From Parasphingorhabdus sp. SCSIO 66989 (lineage in GTDB: Bacteria > Pseudomonadota > Alphaproteobacteria > Sphingomonadales > Sphingomonadaceae), in contig NZ_CP136594.1 of the NCBI RefSeq assembly GCF_032852305.1, positions 2,083,501 through 2,147,500 on the forward strand: a stretch of 64,000 nt of DNA, read 5' to 3'. Each line of letters opens with the position of its first letter. Positions within the stretch are counted from its first letter, which is position 1. This document shows, one piece after another, positions 35,836 through 43,933 of the stretch. The translations under genes and the position numbers were made by a program. The notes under the pieces were generated by a model that saw only the letters and a list, made by a program, of their open reading frames with translations, was not told where the DNA came from and made no database searches.

Positions 35836-36879
35836 CTATCCCAATAGCCGGGTCAGGCTGCGTGCCGTGAAGTCCACCATGGGAACCACACGGCCATAGT
35901 TCAAGCGGGTAGGTCCAATCACGCCGATGACGCCAACAACCCGGCCCTGCCCATCGCGATAAGGGGCCGCTATCACAGATGAACCGGAAAGCGAGAACAA
36001 ATTATTCTCCGCACCAATAAAAATCCTTGTCGATCGGGCCTCACGCGCGCTGTCGAGCAGCGAGGCAATCTCCTGCATCTCTTCCAGTTCGCCGAGAAGT
36101 TGCCTCACCCGCTCCAGATCAGCCACCGCCTCATTGTCGAGCAGATTGGCTTGGCCGCGTACAATCAGCACAGGCCGCGCAGCGCTGTCCTTGGACCATG
36201 TGGCGATGCCACGCGCAACCAGATCGGCACTGGCACTGTCAATCGCGGCACGCTCGCGGGCGATTTCCTCTCCCATGGCGCTAAACGCTTCGCTGAGATT
36301 GCGCCCGGCAAAACGGCCTGTGATAAAATTCCCCGCCTCTTCCAGCGCCGATATCGGCAAAGGTGCATCGGTTTCAATCAGACGATTCTCAACGCTGCCA
36401 TCCTCGCCGACCAGGACGGCCAATATCTGCCGGTCCGACAGCCGAACAAAGCTGCATTGTTTGAGCTTGGGCTCGCGATTGGGCACCATGACAACCCCGG
36501 CACAAGCGGAAAGCCCAGAAAGTGCGGTGGTCGCCGCCGCTAGCGCATCCTCAATAGGTCCGTTGCCATTGAGCTGCGTCTCAATCGCGGCACGCTCCTC
36601 TTGCGACAGCTCCGCCACCTGCATCATGCCATCGACAAACAACCGCAGCCCCTGCTCGGTCGGCATCCGCCCCGCGCTGGTATGCGGCGCGGCGAGCAGG
36701 CCGATTTCCTCCAGATCCTGCATGACATTGCGGATGGAAGCGGGCGAAAGGTTAAGGTCCGATGTTTTGGAAATAGTACGCGAACCCACAGGCGCGCCGC
36801 TATCGATATAGCTCTCGACAACGATGCGAAACACATCGCGGGTGCGGTCGTCCATATCGGAGATGGGTGTGGTGGCCAT
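35836..36879 (-). CDS. hrcA: Heat-inducible transcription repressor HrcA
   Basis: A 347-residue repressor. The winged helix at the N-terminus includes PVGSRTISKTSDLNLSPASIRNVMQDLEEIGLLAAPHTSAGRMPT, typical of HrcA binding CIRCE sites, often at groESL. A GAF-like dimerisation region follows. The start ATG at 36879 has no Shine-Dalgarno, and a sigma-32-like -10 lies only 8 bases upstream, so the message may be leaderless. Divergent rph begins 98 bases away. Confidence 0.96.
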   Translation of the reverse strand: MATTPISDMDDRTRDVFRIVVESYIDSGAPVGSRTISKTSDLNLSPASIRNVMQDLEEIGLLAAPHTSAGRMPTEQGLRLFVDGMMQVAELSQEERAAIETQLNGNGPIEDALAAATTALSGLSACAGVVMVPNREPKLKQCSFVRLSDRQILAVLVGEDGSVENRLIETDAPLPISALEEAGNFITGRFAGRNLSEAFSAMGEEIARERAAIDSASADLVARGIATWSKDSAARPVLIVRGQANLLDNEAVADLERVRQLLGELEEMQEIASLLDSAREARSTRIFIGAENNLFSLSGSSVIAAPYRDGQGRVVGVIGVIGPTRLNYGRVVPMVDFTARSLTRLLG

Positions 36880-36886
36880 GACGCAT

Positions 36887-36915
36887 ATTTAGGACGTTGC
36901 GCGCCATGCCTCAAG
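36887..36915 (-). promoter_or_regulatory. Possible sigma-32-type promoter of hrcA-grpE
   Basis: On the minus strand: CTTG - 18 bases - CCTAAAT, one mismatch from the alphaproteobacterial RpoH -10 (CYTATNT). Its position predicts a start near 36880, at or next to the hrcA ATG, implying a leaderless transcript. Confidence 0.45.
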
Positions 36916-36977
36916 GCTGTTGCAAAACTGACCGCCACAGCTATTGCGCCAGGGAACAAGCCATAGGAGAATCATTT

Positions 36978-37691
36978 ATGCGTCCATCAGGCCGCGCGCC
37001 GGACGAAATGCGCGCCATCACCATCGAAACCGGTTTCACCAAACATGCCGAAGGCTCCTGCCTGATCAGCTTCGGCGATACCCGGGTGCTGTGCACCGCC
37101 AGTATAGAGGAACGTCTGCCGCCATGGCTGCGCGGCAAGGGTGAAGGCTGGGTTACGGGGGAATACTCAATGCTACCCCGCGCCACCCATACCCGTGGCA
37201 GCCGTGAGGCCGCGCGTGGCAAGCAATCGGGCCGGACGCAGGAGATTCAGCGGCTGATCGGACGCTCGTTGCGCGCCGTGGTGGACCTGACAAAGCTGGG
37301 CGAGCGGCAAATTACGCTGGATTGCGATGTCATCCAGGCCGATGGCGGCACCCGCACCGCCAGCATTAGCGGCGCTTGGGTCGCTTTGCGGCTGGCGGTC
37401 AACACATTGCTGGAGCAGAAGCTGATCAGCGAGGATCCCATCACCCAGAAGGTCGCAGCGATCAGCTGCGGTGTCTATCAGGGCACGCCAGTGCTTGATC
37501 TCGATTATGATGAGGACAGCAATGCTGATGCCGATGCCAATTTCGTGTTGATCGGCGATGGCAATATCGCCGAGGTGCAGGCTACTGCCGAGGGCGCGAC
37601 CTATGATGAGGAAGCGCTGCTGCGGCTGCTGCGGCTGGCGCGCATGGGCTGTGACGGCATCTTTGCAGCGCAGGAAAAGGCGGTAAGCTAA
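36978..37691 (+). CDS. rph: Ribonuclease PH
   Basis: A 237-residue phosphorolytic 3'-5' exonuclease that trims tRNA 3' ends. It starts [20 protein letters not shown], contains the RNase PH core with [23 protein letters not shown] and [34 protein letters not shown]. The ATG at 36978 follows TAGGAGA; longer starts upstream are shadows. It is followed by rdgB and hemW as in many alphaproteobacteria, with a repeat element in between. Confidence 0.97.
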   Translation: MRPSGRAPDEMRAITIETGFTKHAEGSCLISFGDTRVLCTASIEERLPPWLRGKGEGWVTGEYSMLPRATHTRGSREAARGKQSGRTQEIQRLIGRSLRAVVDLTKLGERQITLDCDVIQADGGTRTASISGAWVALRLAVNTLLEQKLISEDPITQKVAAISCGVYQGTPVLDLDYDEDSNADADANFVLIGDGNIAEVQATAEGATYDEEALLRLLRLARMGCDGIFAAQEKAVS

Positions 37692-37696
37692 AACAC

Positions 37697-37850
37697 CCCT
37701 CTCCCCCTGAGGGAGAGGGAAGAGCCGAGCAGCGGCGAAGGGAGAGGGGTTCTTCGGAAACTTGGCGCCGCGCCAAGAAAGGACACCCTCTCTACTGCGA
37801 CTAGGCAGACAAGCTGCCAAGTCTCGTTATCTCTCCCTTCAAGGGAGAGA
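37697..37850. repeat. Cluster of palindromes between rph and rdgB
   Basis: Six bases after the rph stop begins a hairpin with CCCTCTCCC / GGGAGAGGG arms (37697-37719). A central hairpin CTTGGCGC-C-GCGCCAAG is at 37761-37777 and a final CTCTCCCTT-C-AAGGGAGAG at 37831-37849. The CTCTCCC ends resemble those of a common proteobacterial intergenic repeat. The whole rph-rdgB gap (175 bases) is made of it. Confidence 0.7.
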
Positions 37851-37865
37851 GGAAATGAGGGCCAT

Positions 37866-38504
37866 ATGACCAACCGCAAACTCGAACCGGGCCGCCTGAT
37901 CATCGCCACCCATAATAAGGGCAAGCTGGCCGAGATTGATGGGCTGCTTGGACCTTATGGCATGCAGACCGAGGCGGCAGGCGATCTCGGCCTGCCAGAG
38001 CCGGAAGAGACAGGGACGACCTTTGCCGAGAACGCGCTGCTCAAAGCGCGCGCCGCTTGTGAGGCAACCGGCTGCGTCGCACTGGCGGACGATAGCGGGC
38101 TCTGTGTCGCTGCTCTGGATGGCGCACCGGGGGTGTACACTGCCGACTGGTCAGAAAAGCAATGGTTTGAAGCTGAGGCGCTGGGCGGCAAGGGTCGCGA
38201 CTGGTATCTCGCCATGGGCAAGGTCGAGGGCAAGCTCGCCGAGCAAGGCCCCGATACCGACCGGAGCGCCTATTTCGTCTCGACCCTCGCGCTGGTGTGG
38301 CCCGATGGGCATTATGAAATTTTCGAAGGTCGTGCCTACGGCTCGCTGACATGGCCACCACGTGGCACTTTGGGCTTTGGCTATGACCCGGTTTTCGTGC
38401 CCAATGGCGAGACGCAAACCTATGCCGAGCTGGGGCCTGAGCACAAAATGGAACACGACCACCGCGCCGATGCTTTTGCCAAGCTAAAGGCGGCTTGCCT
38501 GTAG
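37866..38504 (+). CDS. rdgB: Non-canonical purine NTP pyrophosphatase (dITP/XTP)
   Basis: A 212-residue Ham1-family enzyme that removes dITP, ITP and XTP from the nucleotide pool. The entry motif is IIATHNKGKLAEI at residues 12-24, followed by ETGTTFAENALLKARAACEATGCVALADDSGLCVAALDGAPGVYTADW with the catalytic Asp pair, and GFGYDPVFVP near the end. Length is normal. Confidence 0.96.
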   Translation: MTNRKLEPGRLIIATHNKGKLAEIDGLLGPYGMQTEAAGDLGLPEPEETGTTFAENALLKARAACEATGCVALADDSGLCVAALDGAPGVYTADWSEKQWFEAEALGGKGRDWYLAMGKVEGKLAEQGPDTDRSAYFVSTLALVWPDGHYEIFEGRAYGSLTWPPRGTLGFGYDPVFVPNGETQTYAELGPEHKMEHDHRADAFAKLKAACL

Positions 38505-38529
38505 GATTTTTCAATCGCCTTTGCTGTAT

Positions 38530-38632
38530 CGTCATTGCGAGGAGCGAAGCGACGCGGCAATCCAGAGCAGCGCGAGACGCACTGGATTGGTTGACCTTCG
38601 GTCGCCTGCGGCCCGCTGCGCTCGCAATGACG
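38530..38632. repeat. Nested palindromic repeat between rdgB and the CAP gene
   Basis: Outer arms CGTCATTGCGAG / CTCGCAATGACG (12 bp, perfect) enclose inner arms CAATCCAG / CTGGATTG. The unit GTCATTGCGAGGAGCGAAGC is a widespread bacterial intergenic repeat. It fills the convergent gap between rdgB and the CAP-domain gene. Confidence 0.82.
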
Positions 38633-38659
38633 GATTAGGTCAAAATAGAATGGCGACCA

Positions 38660-39241
38660 CTATCCGGTTAACGGATTGCGTCCGACAACATTGCCTGCCG
38701 GATTATAGCGGCACACCAGATAATCATCTTTTCTGTTGGATGCGATAGCGCACCTCATATGCGTCGTCGTCGCCCAGATGATCTGGGTATAATGGCCGAC
38801 ATCGCTCCATCGGCCGGTCGTGCTCGACTCTGGAAATGCACCCCGTTTAAAATAGCGATCTTCATCGATCCAGCCACCAGACATCTCGGCATAGCTGAAC
38901 GCATCGCGCGTCCCCATCCAGAGGTTTTCGCCCTGTCGTACCGCGACGCCGCTTTGCGGGTCATGCGCAAATCTCCCGCTGCGGGCCATGGCGCGCGCAT
39001 AGGTGGCGGCATCTCTGGCCAGGGCATCATCCCATTGCAAAGCGGCCAGCCCCACCTCACGCCGCGCCCTGTTCTGGCTGTCGAGCATCACCTTGCGGAA
39101 CAGCGCCTCACCGCGCGGTGCTGGCGTGCCGTCATAGATGGACCGGATTTTTGGCGGCGCGCCTGCATCCGCTTCACCCGCCGGGATGCATCCCAACAGC
39201 ACTGGCGAAAGCGCGGTCAACAGGATAAGGGCCTTGTTCAT
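38660..39241 (-). CDS. CAP/SCP-domain lipoprotein
   Basis: A 193-residue secreted protein. The signal MNKALILLTALSPVLLGC has a lipobox (Cys at 18), followed by a CAP domain with LDSQNRARREVGLAALQWDDALARDAATYARAMA, GENLWMG, the GHYTQIIW signature and VCRYNPAGNVVG. Bacterial CAP proteins are poorly understood and may bind lipids or cell wall. The start is set at 39241; a very long extension of this frame upstream is antisense to hemW. Its ATG abuts the hemW ATG as CATATG. Confidence 0.9.
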   Translation of the reverse strand: MNKALILLTALSPVLLGCIPAGEADAGAPPKIRSIYDGTPAPRGEALFRKVMLDSQNRARREVGLAALQWDDALARDAATYARAMARSGRFAHDPQSGVAVRQGENLWMGTRDAFSYAEMSGGWIDEDRYFKRGAFPESSTTGRWSDVGHYTQIIWATTTHMRCAIASNRKDDYLVCRYNPAGNVVGRNPLTG

Positions 39242-40438
39242 ATGGCACGGTCTAGCGCAACAATGATGAATAATCGGCAAACGGGGCTGGCGCTCTATAT
39301 CCACTGGCCGTTCTGCGTCTCCAAATGCCCCTATTGCGACTTTAACAGCCATGTCCGCGCCGAGATTGATGATGCCGTATGGGCCGAGGCATTGCTGGCC
39401 GATATGGCCTATGAGGCGGAGCTGACGGCAGGCCGTCCAGTGCATTCGATATTCCTTGGCGGTGGGACGCCTTCGCTTATGCCACCTGCGCTGGTAGCAG
39501 AACTGCTTAGCGCCGCTGGGCAGCATTGGGGCTTTACCGAGGATGTTGAAATCACCTTGGAGGCCAATCCCTCTTCGGTCGAGGCCGCACGTTTTGCCGA
39601 TCTGGCCGCAGCAGGCGTAAACCGCGTATCGCTGGGATTGCAGAGTTTCGATGATGATGCATTGCGTTTTCTCGGTCGCGCGCATGGTGCAGCAGAAGGC
39701 CTGGCCGCGCTGAAAACCGCACAGCAGCATTTTGCCCGCGTCTCGTTCGATCTGATTTATGCCCTCCCCGATCAGACGCTCGAAGAATGGCGCACTATGC
39801 TGAACAAGGCGCTGGATCAGGGCACCGATCATCTCTCGCTCTATCAGCTTACCATTGAACCCAATACCCGCTTCGCCAGCGATGTGCGGCGCGGGATGTT
39901 TGATCCGATGGATGGTGACCGCGCGGCAGATTTTTATGCGCTGACCGATGAGATGACCCGTGGCGCAGGCCTGCCCGCCTATGAGATCAGCAACCATGCC
40001 CGGCCCGGTCAGGAAAGCCGCCATAATCTGACCTATTGGCGCTATGGCGACTATGTCGGCATAGGCCCCGGCGCGCATGGAAGACGACTGCATGAAGCGA
40101 CCGAAAGGCACAAAAAGCCGGAAAACTATCTCTCCGCCGTCGAGCGCAATGGTCATGGCATCAAACTGAGTCGCCATCTCGAAGCACAGGAAGCCGCAAG
40201 CGAGGCGCTGATGATGGGGCTGCGCCTGACTGAAGGCATTGATCTTTCAGCGCTGGCGCAGCGGTTCGGGTTGCCACAAGAGGCGATTATCAACCGGCAG
40301 AAGCTGGATATGCTGACACAAATGGGCCTATGCGAAAGCAATGGCGACCAAATCCGCGTTGCTCGCACCGCCCATATATTGCTCGATGCGATTATCGCGG
40401 AACTGGCGGTATTTGAGGAAGCCGCCCCGGCCTGCTAA
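39242..40438 (+). CDS. hemW: HemW, radical SAM heme chaperone
   Basis: A 398-residue HemN-like radical SAM protein. The cluster motif CVSKCPYCDF has the CxxxCxxC spacing at about residue 25, with IFLGGGTPSLMPPALVAELL and LEANPSSVEAARF following. HemW proteins lack coproporphyrinogen dehydrogenase activity and insert heme into respiratory enzymes; older annotation as coproporphyrinogen oxidase is probably wrong. The start may be 39242 or ATGs at 39263/39266. It follows the rdgB order typical of alphaproteobacteria, and xerC starts 9 bases after it. Confidence 0.92.
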   Translation: MARSSATMMNNRQTGLALYIHWPFCVSKCPYCDFNSHVRAEIDDAVWAEALLADMAYEAELTAGRPVHSIFLGGGTPSLMPPALVAELLSAAGQHWGFTEDVEITLEANPSSVEAARFADLAAAGVNRVSLGLQSFDDDALRFLGRAHGAAEGLAALKTAQQHFARVSFDLIYALPDQTLEEWRTMLNKALDQGTDHLSLYQLTIEPNTRFASDVRRGMFDPMDGDRAADFYALTDEMTRGAGLPAYEISNHARPGQESRHNLTYWRYGDYVGIGPGAHGRRLHEATERHKKPENYLSAVERNGHGIKLSRHLEAQEAASEALMMGLRLTEGIDLSALAQRFGLPQEAIINRQKLDMLTQMGLCESNGDQIRVARTAHILLDAIIAELAVFEEAAPAC

Positions 40439-40447
40439 TCTCACTCT

Positions 40448-41338
40448 ATGGACCGACAGGCGATCCTTGCCGCATGGCATCAGCATCTGGAACAGGCGAA
40501 GCGCTATTCGCCCAATACCGTGCGCGCTTATGAAACCACGGCGGCGCGCTTGCTCGAGGCTTTGCCGCAATGCACCAGCTGGGCCGCGATTGCCGATTTG
40601 GGATCACGCGATATCCGCACCCATCTGGCGGCGCGCCGCGCCGATGGCCTGTCTAATCGCAGCATTGCACGCGAGCTTTCGGTGATCCGCCAGCTCATCC
40701 GCTATGGCGCCGAACAGGCCGGTCGCAGCGAGATTGCCCCGATGCCGCGCGGCCCGCGCCTCAAACGCACCCTGCCCCGCGCGATTGAGGCCGATGCCGC
40801 GATTGCGCTGGCGGAGACGGTATCCGAAGAAGCAAGTGAAGCCTGGATCGCCGCACGCGATTGGGCGGTGCTGCTGCTGCTCTATGGCGCAGGCCTGCGC
40901 ATCGGCGAGGCGCTGAGGCTTAATGCCGGGGTACTGCCCTTGGGCGAGACGCTGCGGATCATCGGCAAGGGCAATAAGGAACGCATTGTCCCGATCCTGC
41001 CGCAAGTGGCCAAGGCAGTGAATGATTCTGCCGCACTGTCGCCATGGGGAAAAGGCCCAGAAGAACCCCTGTTCCGCGGCGTTCGCGGCGGCAGACTAGA
41101 CCCTGCCATGGTCCGCCGCGCCGTACAACGCGCCCGCGCCGCACTCAACCTGCCCGACAGCGCAACCCCACACGCCCTGCGCCACAGCTTTGCGACGCAT
41201 TTACTCGGTGGCGGTGCTGATTTGCGCAGCCTGCAGGAATTGCTCGGCCATGCGAGCCTCAGCTCAACCCAGATTTACACCCAGGTCGATGCGGCGCAGC
41301 TGATGGATATCTACGATAAGGCGCATCCTCGGGCGTGA
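40448..41338 (+). CDS. xerC: Tyrosine recombinase XerC
   Basis: A 296-residue tyrosine recombinase with an N-terminal core-binding domain (HLEQAKRYSPNTVRAYETTAARLLEAL) and the catalytic residues in LYGAGLRIGEALRL, GKGNKERIVPI, HALRHSFATHLLGGGADLRSLQELLGH and ASLSSTQIYTQV (Tyr nucleophile). Partner of XerD. It starts 9 bases after hemW and ends at a repeat element. Confidence 0.93.
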   Translation: MDRQAILAAWHQHLEQAKRYSPNTVRAYETTAARLLEALPQCTSWAAIADLGSRDIRTHLAARRADGLSNRSIARELSVIRQLIRYGAEQAGRSEIAPMPRGPRLKRTLPRAIEADAAIALAETVSEEASEAWIAARDWAVLLLLYGAGLRIGEALRLNAGVLPLGETLRIIGKGNKERIVPILPQVAKAVNDSAALSPWGKGPEEPLFRGVRGGRLDPAMVRRAVQRARAALNLPDSATPHALRHSFATHLLGGGADLRSLQELLGHASLSSTQIYTQVDAAQLMDIYDKAHPRA

Positions 41339-41349
41339 CGCCTATATCT

Positions 41350-41499
41350 CCCCTCCTCTTCAGAGGAGGGGCAGTGAGACTTAATGAGCGCCAGCGAATT
41401 TAGTCGCAGCGGGGTGGTGCTGCAGCATGCGATCAATTCGCTAGCGCGAGCTCACCTCCGGTTCGCCACCACCCCAACCCCTCCTCTGAAGAGGAGGGG
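41350..41499. mobile_element. 150-bp MITE-like element (copy A)
   Basis: Bounded by two 22-bp self-complementary ends (arms CCCCTCCTCT, centre TC on the left and GA on the right) that are exact reverse complements of each other. The interior includes CAGTGAGACTTA, AGTCGCAGCGGGGTGGTGCT, GCGAGCTCACCT and GCCACCACC, all found in inverted order in the 219-bp element at 45128-45346. It encodes no protein. It lies directly after xerC. Confidence 0.75.
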
Positions 41500-41503
41500 C
41501 TAA

Positions 41504-41710
41504 TTATGCGGTCTTTATCGGCAGTTTCGCCAGAGAGCCTTCTAGTGAATAGTCGGCAAACTCTCCACGCTCGGCCTGTTGCCATGCAATCTCAATAGCC
41601 TCTCTTAGCTCTTGCAATGCTGTGGAGTTGCTTGCTTCGTAGGCATCATTGTCGGTCAACGGCTTACCCTCTGCTATCTCCGCGCCTTCGCGGCTCCGCG
41701 TGATCGTCAC
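41504..41710 (-). CDS. Uncharacterised 68-aa protein, ParD-like tail, downstream of gshB
   Basis: A 68-residue frame whose ATG overlaps the gshB stop as ATGA. The C-terminal half (ALQELREAIEIAWQQAERGEFADYSLEGSLAKL) resembles ParD/CopG-type antitoxin C-termini in composition and in the REAI...GEF..YS.E pattern. No ParE/RelE toxin follows; the next feature is a repeat element. Residues 1-16 are encoded by a degraded copy of the GCGGAG repeat (41670-41702), so the original start may have been replaced. It is real only if expressed; I rate this moderate to low. Confidence 0.45.
   Translation of the reverse strand: MTITRSREGAEIAEGKPLTDNDAYEASNSTALQELREAIEIAWQQAERGEFADYSLEGSLAKLPIKTA
41670..41702. 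repeat. Degraded GCGGAG-type repeat within the 68-aa frame
   Basis: The stretch with TCTCCGCGCC, TTCGCGG and CTCCGCGTGA matches one arm of the perfect 24-bp inverted repeat at 35086-35146 with small changes. It straddles the start of the 68-residue frame and its N-terminus. Confidence 0.55.
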
Positions 41711-42669
41711 CCCAACCGCCCCTCAATCGCATCCCAAATCTTGCCCGACACATCACTATTGTTAAACGCATCAATCGCAACAATACCTGTCGGTGAGGTG
41801 ACGTTGATCTCGGTCAGCCATTCGCCGCCAATGACGTCGATGCCGACAAAGATCAGCCCGCGTTTCTTCAGCTCCGGGCCCATGGCATCGCAGATTTCCT
41901 GTTCGCGTGGCGTCAGTTCGGTCGCCTCGGCATAGCCGCCCTGGGCGAGATTGGAGCGGAATTCACCTTCGCCCGGCTTGCGGTTGATTGCGCCGACGAC
42001 CTCGCCATCGACCAGCACGATGCGTTTGTCACCCTTGGCGACTTCGGGGAGAAAGGGCTGGACCATATGCGGTTCGGGCCAGGTCTGGTTGAACATCTCC
42101 ATCAGCGCCGAGAGATTGCCGCCATCGGCATCAATCTTGAAGATCGCCTTGCCGCCATTGCCGTGCAGCGGTTTGATCACCAGCGCGCCGTGACGCATCT
42201 GGAAATCGCGAACATCATCGAGTGAGCGCGTGATCATCGTCGGCGGCATGTAGCGGGCATAGTCGAGCACAAAGACCTTTTCCGGCGCATTGCGCACCGA
42301 GACCGGATCATTGACCACCAAGGTCTGGCCTTCGAGCCGTTCGAGCAGATGCGTCGCGGTGATATAGCCGAGATCAAATGGCGGGTCCTGGCGCATCAGG
42401 ATGACATCACTATCGCGGCCAAGATCGAGCGTTAAGGGATCGCCAAAGCTGTAATGATCGCCCTTTACCGGCTGCACCGTCACCGGATGCGCCTTGCAGA
42501 TCAGGCGTTCGTCGCCTCCGGGGCCAGCCTCCCACGTCAAAGTGGTGACATCATAATGGAACAGGCTGTGCCCGCGCTTCTGCGCCGCCAGCATCAGGGC
42601 GAAGCTGGAATCTCCATCAATATTGACGCTTTCCATCGGGTCCATTTGGACGGCGACCTTGAGGCTCAT
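41707..42669 (-). CDS. gshB: Glutathione synthase
   Basis: A 320-residue ATP-grasp enzyme joining gamma-glutamylcysteine with glycine. It starts MSLKVAVQMDPMESVNIDGDSSFALMLAAQ and shows MRQDPPFDLGYITATHLLE, VIKPLHGNGGKAIF (ATP-binding) and the metal-binding INVTSPTG region near the end. Length is normal. It follows yraN by 21 bases. Confidence 0.97.
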   Translation of the reverse strand: MSLKVAVQMDPMESVNIDGDSSFALMLAAQKRGHSLFHYDVTTLTWEAGPGGDERLICKAHPVTVQPVKGDHYSFGDPLTLDLGRDSDVILMRQDPPFDLGYITATHLLERLEGQTLVVNDPVSVRNAPEKVFVLDYARYMPPTMITRSLDDVRDFQMRHGALVIKPLHGNGGKAIFKIDADGGNLSALMEMFNQTWPEPHMVQPFLPEVAKGDKRIVLVDGEVVGAINRKPGEGEFRSNLAQGGYAEATELTPREQEICDAMGPELKKRGLIFVGIDVIGGEWLTEINVTSPTGIVAIDAFNNSDVSGKIWDAIEGRLG

Positions 42670-42690
42670 GCGATTCCTTTCTGCGCGAGA

Positions 42691-43059
42691 TTATCCCATC
42701 TGGTCATGCCAGATATTGGCTAAATGGCGTGGCCAGCGCCCCGGCGCAACCAATATGGCGTCTATGGAAATACTATCCTGATCAGAAGCATAGATATGCG
42801 CCACGCTTTCAGTAGCCGCGACAACCCGCTGAAGCCGCCGTTTATCGAGCGCGTGATCGAGATTAGCGGCGATCTGGCGATGCTTGACCTCGACAAAGGC
42901 GACGGTCTTGCCGCGTTTCGCGATCAGGTCAATCTCACCGCGCGGGGTTTTCACCCGGGTTGCCAATATGCGCCAGCCTTTCAGCCGCAGATACCATGCG
43001 GCCAGTGTCTCGGCTCGGCGCCCCTGTTTCTCGGCCTCGGCGCGAGAAAGCCTAGCCAT
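42691..43059 (-). CDS. yraN: YraN family predicted endonuclease
   Basis: A 122-residue protein of the YraN/UPF0102 family, with the PD-(D/E)XK-like core EIDLIAKRGKTVAFVEVKHR after GRRAETLAAWYLRLKGWRILATRVKTPRG. The exact role is unknown, though a resolvase-like nuclease fold is clear. I set the start at the ATG 43059, which overlaps the rsmI stop by 8 bases; a longer frame is a shadow of rsmI. Confidence 0.93.
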   Translation of the reverse strand: MARLSRAEAEKQGRRAETLAAWYLRLKGWRILATRVKTPRGEIDLIAKRGKTVAFVEVKHRQIAANLDHALDKRRLQRVVAATESVAHIYASDQDSISIDAILVAPGRWPRHLANIWHDQMG

Positions 43060-43894
43060 CGGCTTTGATATCCAGCGCCTTCTGATACAGCGCCTTGCGA
43101 TCCAGCCCGAAGCGCTTGGCGACAGAACCGGCGGCTTTGCTGACCGGCATGTCCTGTAATGCTTCGGCCAAGGCATCGGCCACAACCGCGTCCCCCATTT
43201 CGACAGCCTCGGCAATGGGCGGCGCGATCACTAGCACAATCTCGCCCTTTGCTGGTGTCTCGCGATAATGCGCCGCCAATTCCGCGCTGCTGCCATTGCG
43301 CGCTTCCTCAAAGCGCTTGGAGATTTCGCGTACTACCGAAACCTCGCGCTGTGGCCACAAGCTGTGGATCGCCTCCAGCATCGCCACCAAACGCGGGCCG
43401 CTTTCATAGAGAATCAGCGTCGCCGGCACCGCGCCCAATTCCTCCAAAGCCCGCAATCGCGCCTGTGTTTTGGCGGGGAGAAAACCGGCAAAAAGAAACC
43501 GGTCTGTTGGCAAGCCTGCCAATGTCAGCGCCGCAATCGCTGCACTGGCACCGGGCAGCGTATGGATAGCCACCCCCGCCTCGCGCGCCTCGCGCACCAG
43601 CTTATAGCCGGGATCAGAGATCATCGGCGTACCGGCATCGCTGACCAATGCCACCGCGCCGTGCTGCGCCCGCTCGATCAGCGCCGCACGATCCTTGGCG
43701 CCGCTATGGTCATTATAGCGCAACATCGGCACATCGGCCTCGATATGGTTGAGCAGCTTGCCGGTCACCCGGCTGTCCTCGCAGGCGACAGCGTCGACGC
43801 CGCGCAAAATCTCAATCGCACGTAAAGTTATATCGCCAAGGTTGCCGATTGGTGTGGCGACGATATACAGGCCTTGTTCAAGTGACCGAGTCAT
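43052..43894 (-). CDS. rsmI: 16S rRNA (cytidine-1402-2'-O)-methyltransferase RsmI
   Basis: A 280-residue SAM-dependent enzyme that methylates the ribose of C1402 in the decoding centre. It shows the tetrapyrrole-methylase-like core GLYIVATPIGNLGDITLRAIEIL, VACEDSR, LVSDAGTPMISDPGYKLVREA, FLFAGFLPAK. I chose the ATG at 43894; a further ATG at 43915 is possible. It is divergent from the LpoA-like gene and coupled to yraN, mirroring yraL-yraM-yraN of enterobacteria. Confidence 0.95.
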   Translation of the reverse strand: MTRSLEQGLYIVATPIGNLGDITLRAIEILRGVDAVACEDSRVTGKLLNHIEADVPMLRYNDHSGAKDRAALIERAQHGAVALVSDAGTPMISDPGYKLVREAREAGVAIHTLPGASAAIAALTLAGLPTDRFLFAGFLPAKTQARLRALEELGAVPATLILYESGPRLVAMLEAIHSLWPQREVSVVREISKRFEEARNGSSAELAAHYRETPAKGEIVLVIAPPIAEAVEMGDAVVADALAEALQDMPVSKAAGSVAKRFGLDRKALYQKALDIKADG

Positions 43895-43933
43895 AGACGC
43901 GGCACCATGGACCATCGGGGAAGGAAGCGACAA

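Noticed and set aside
37173-37820. 215-codon minus-strand frame over rph and the following repeat
   Set aside because: Antisense to rph and partly inside a palindromic repeat.
38660-40177. 505-codon minus-strand frame
   Set aside because: Only its last 193 codons (CAP domain with signal peptide) are real; the rest is antisense to hemW and shows no domain.
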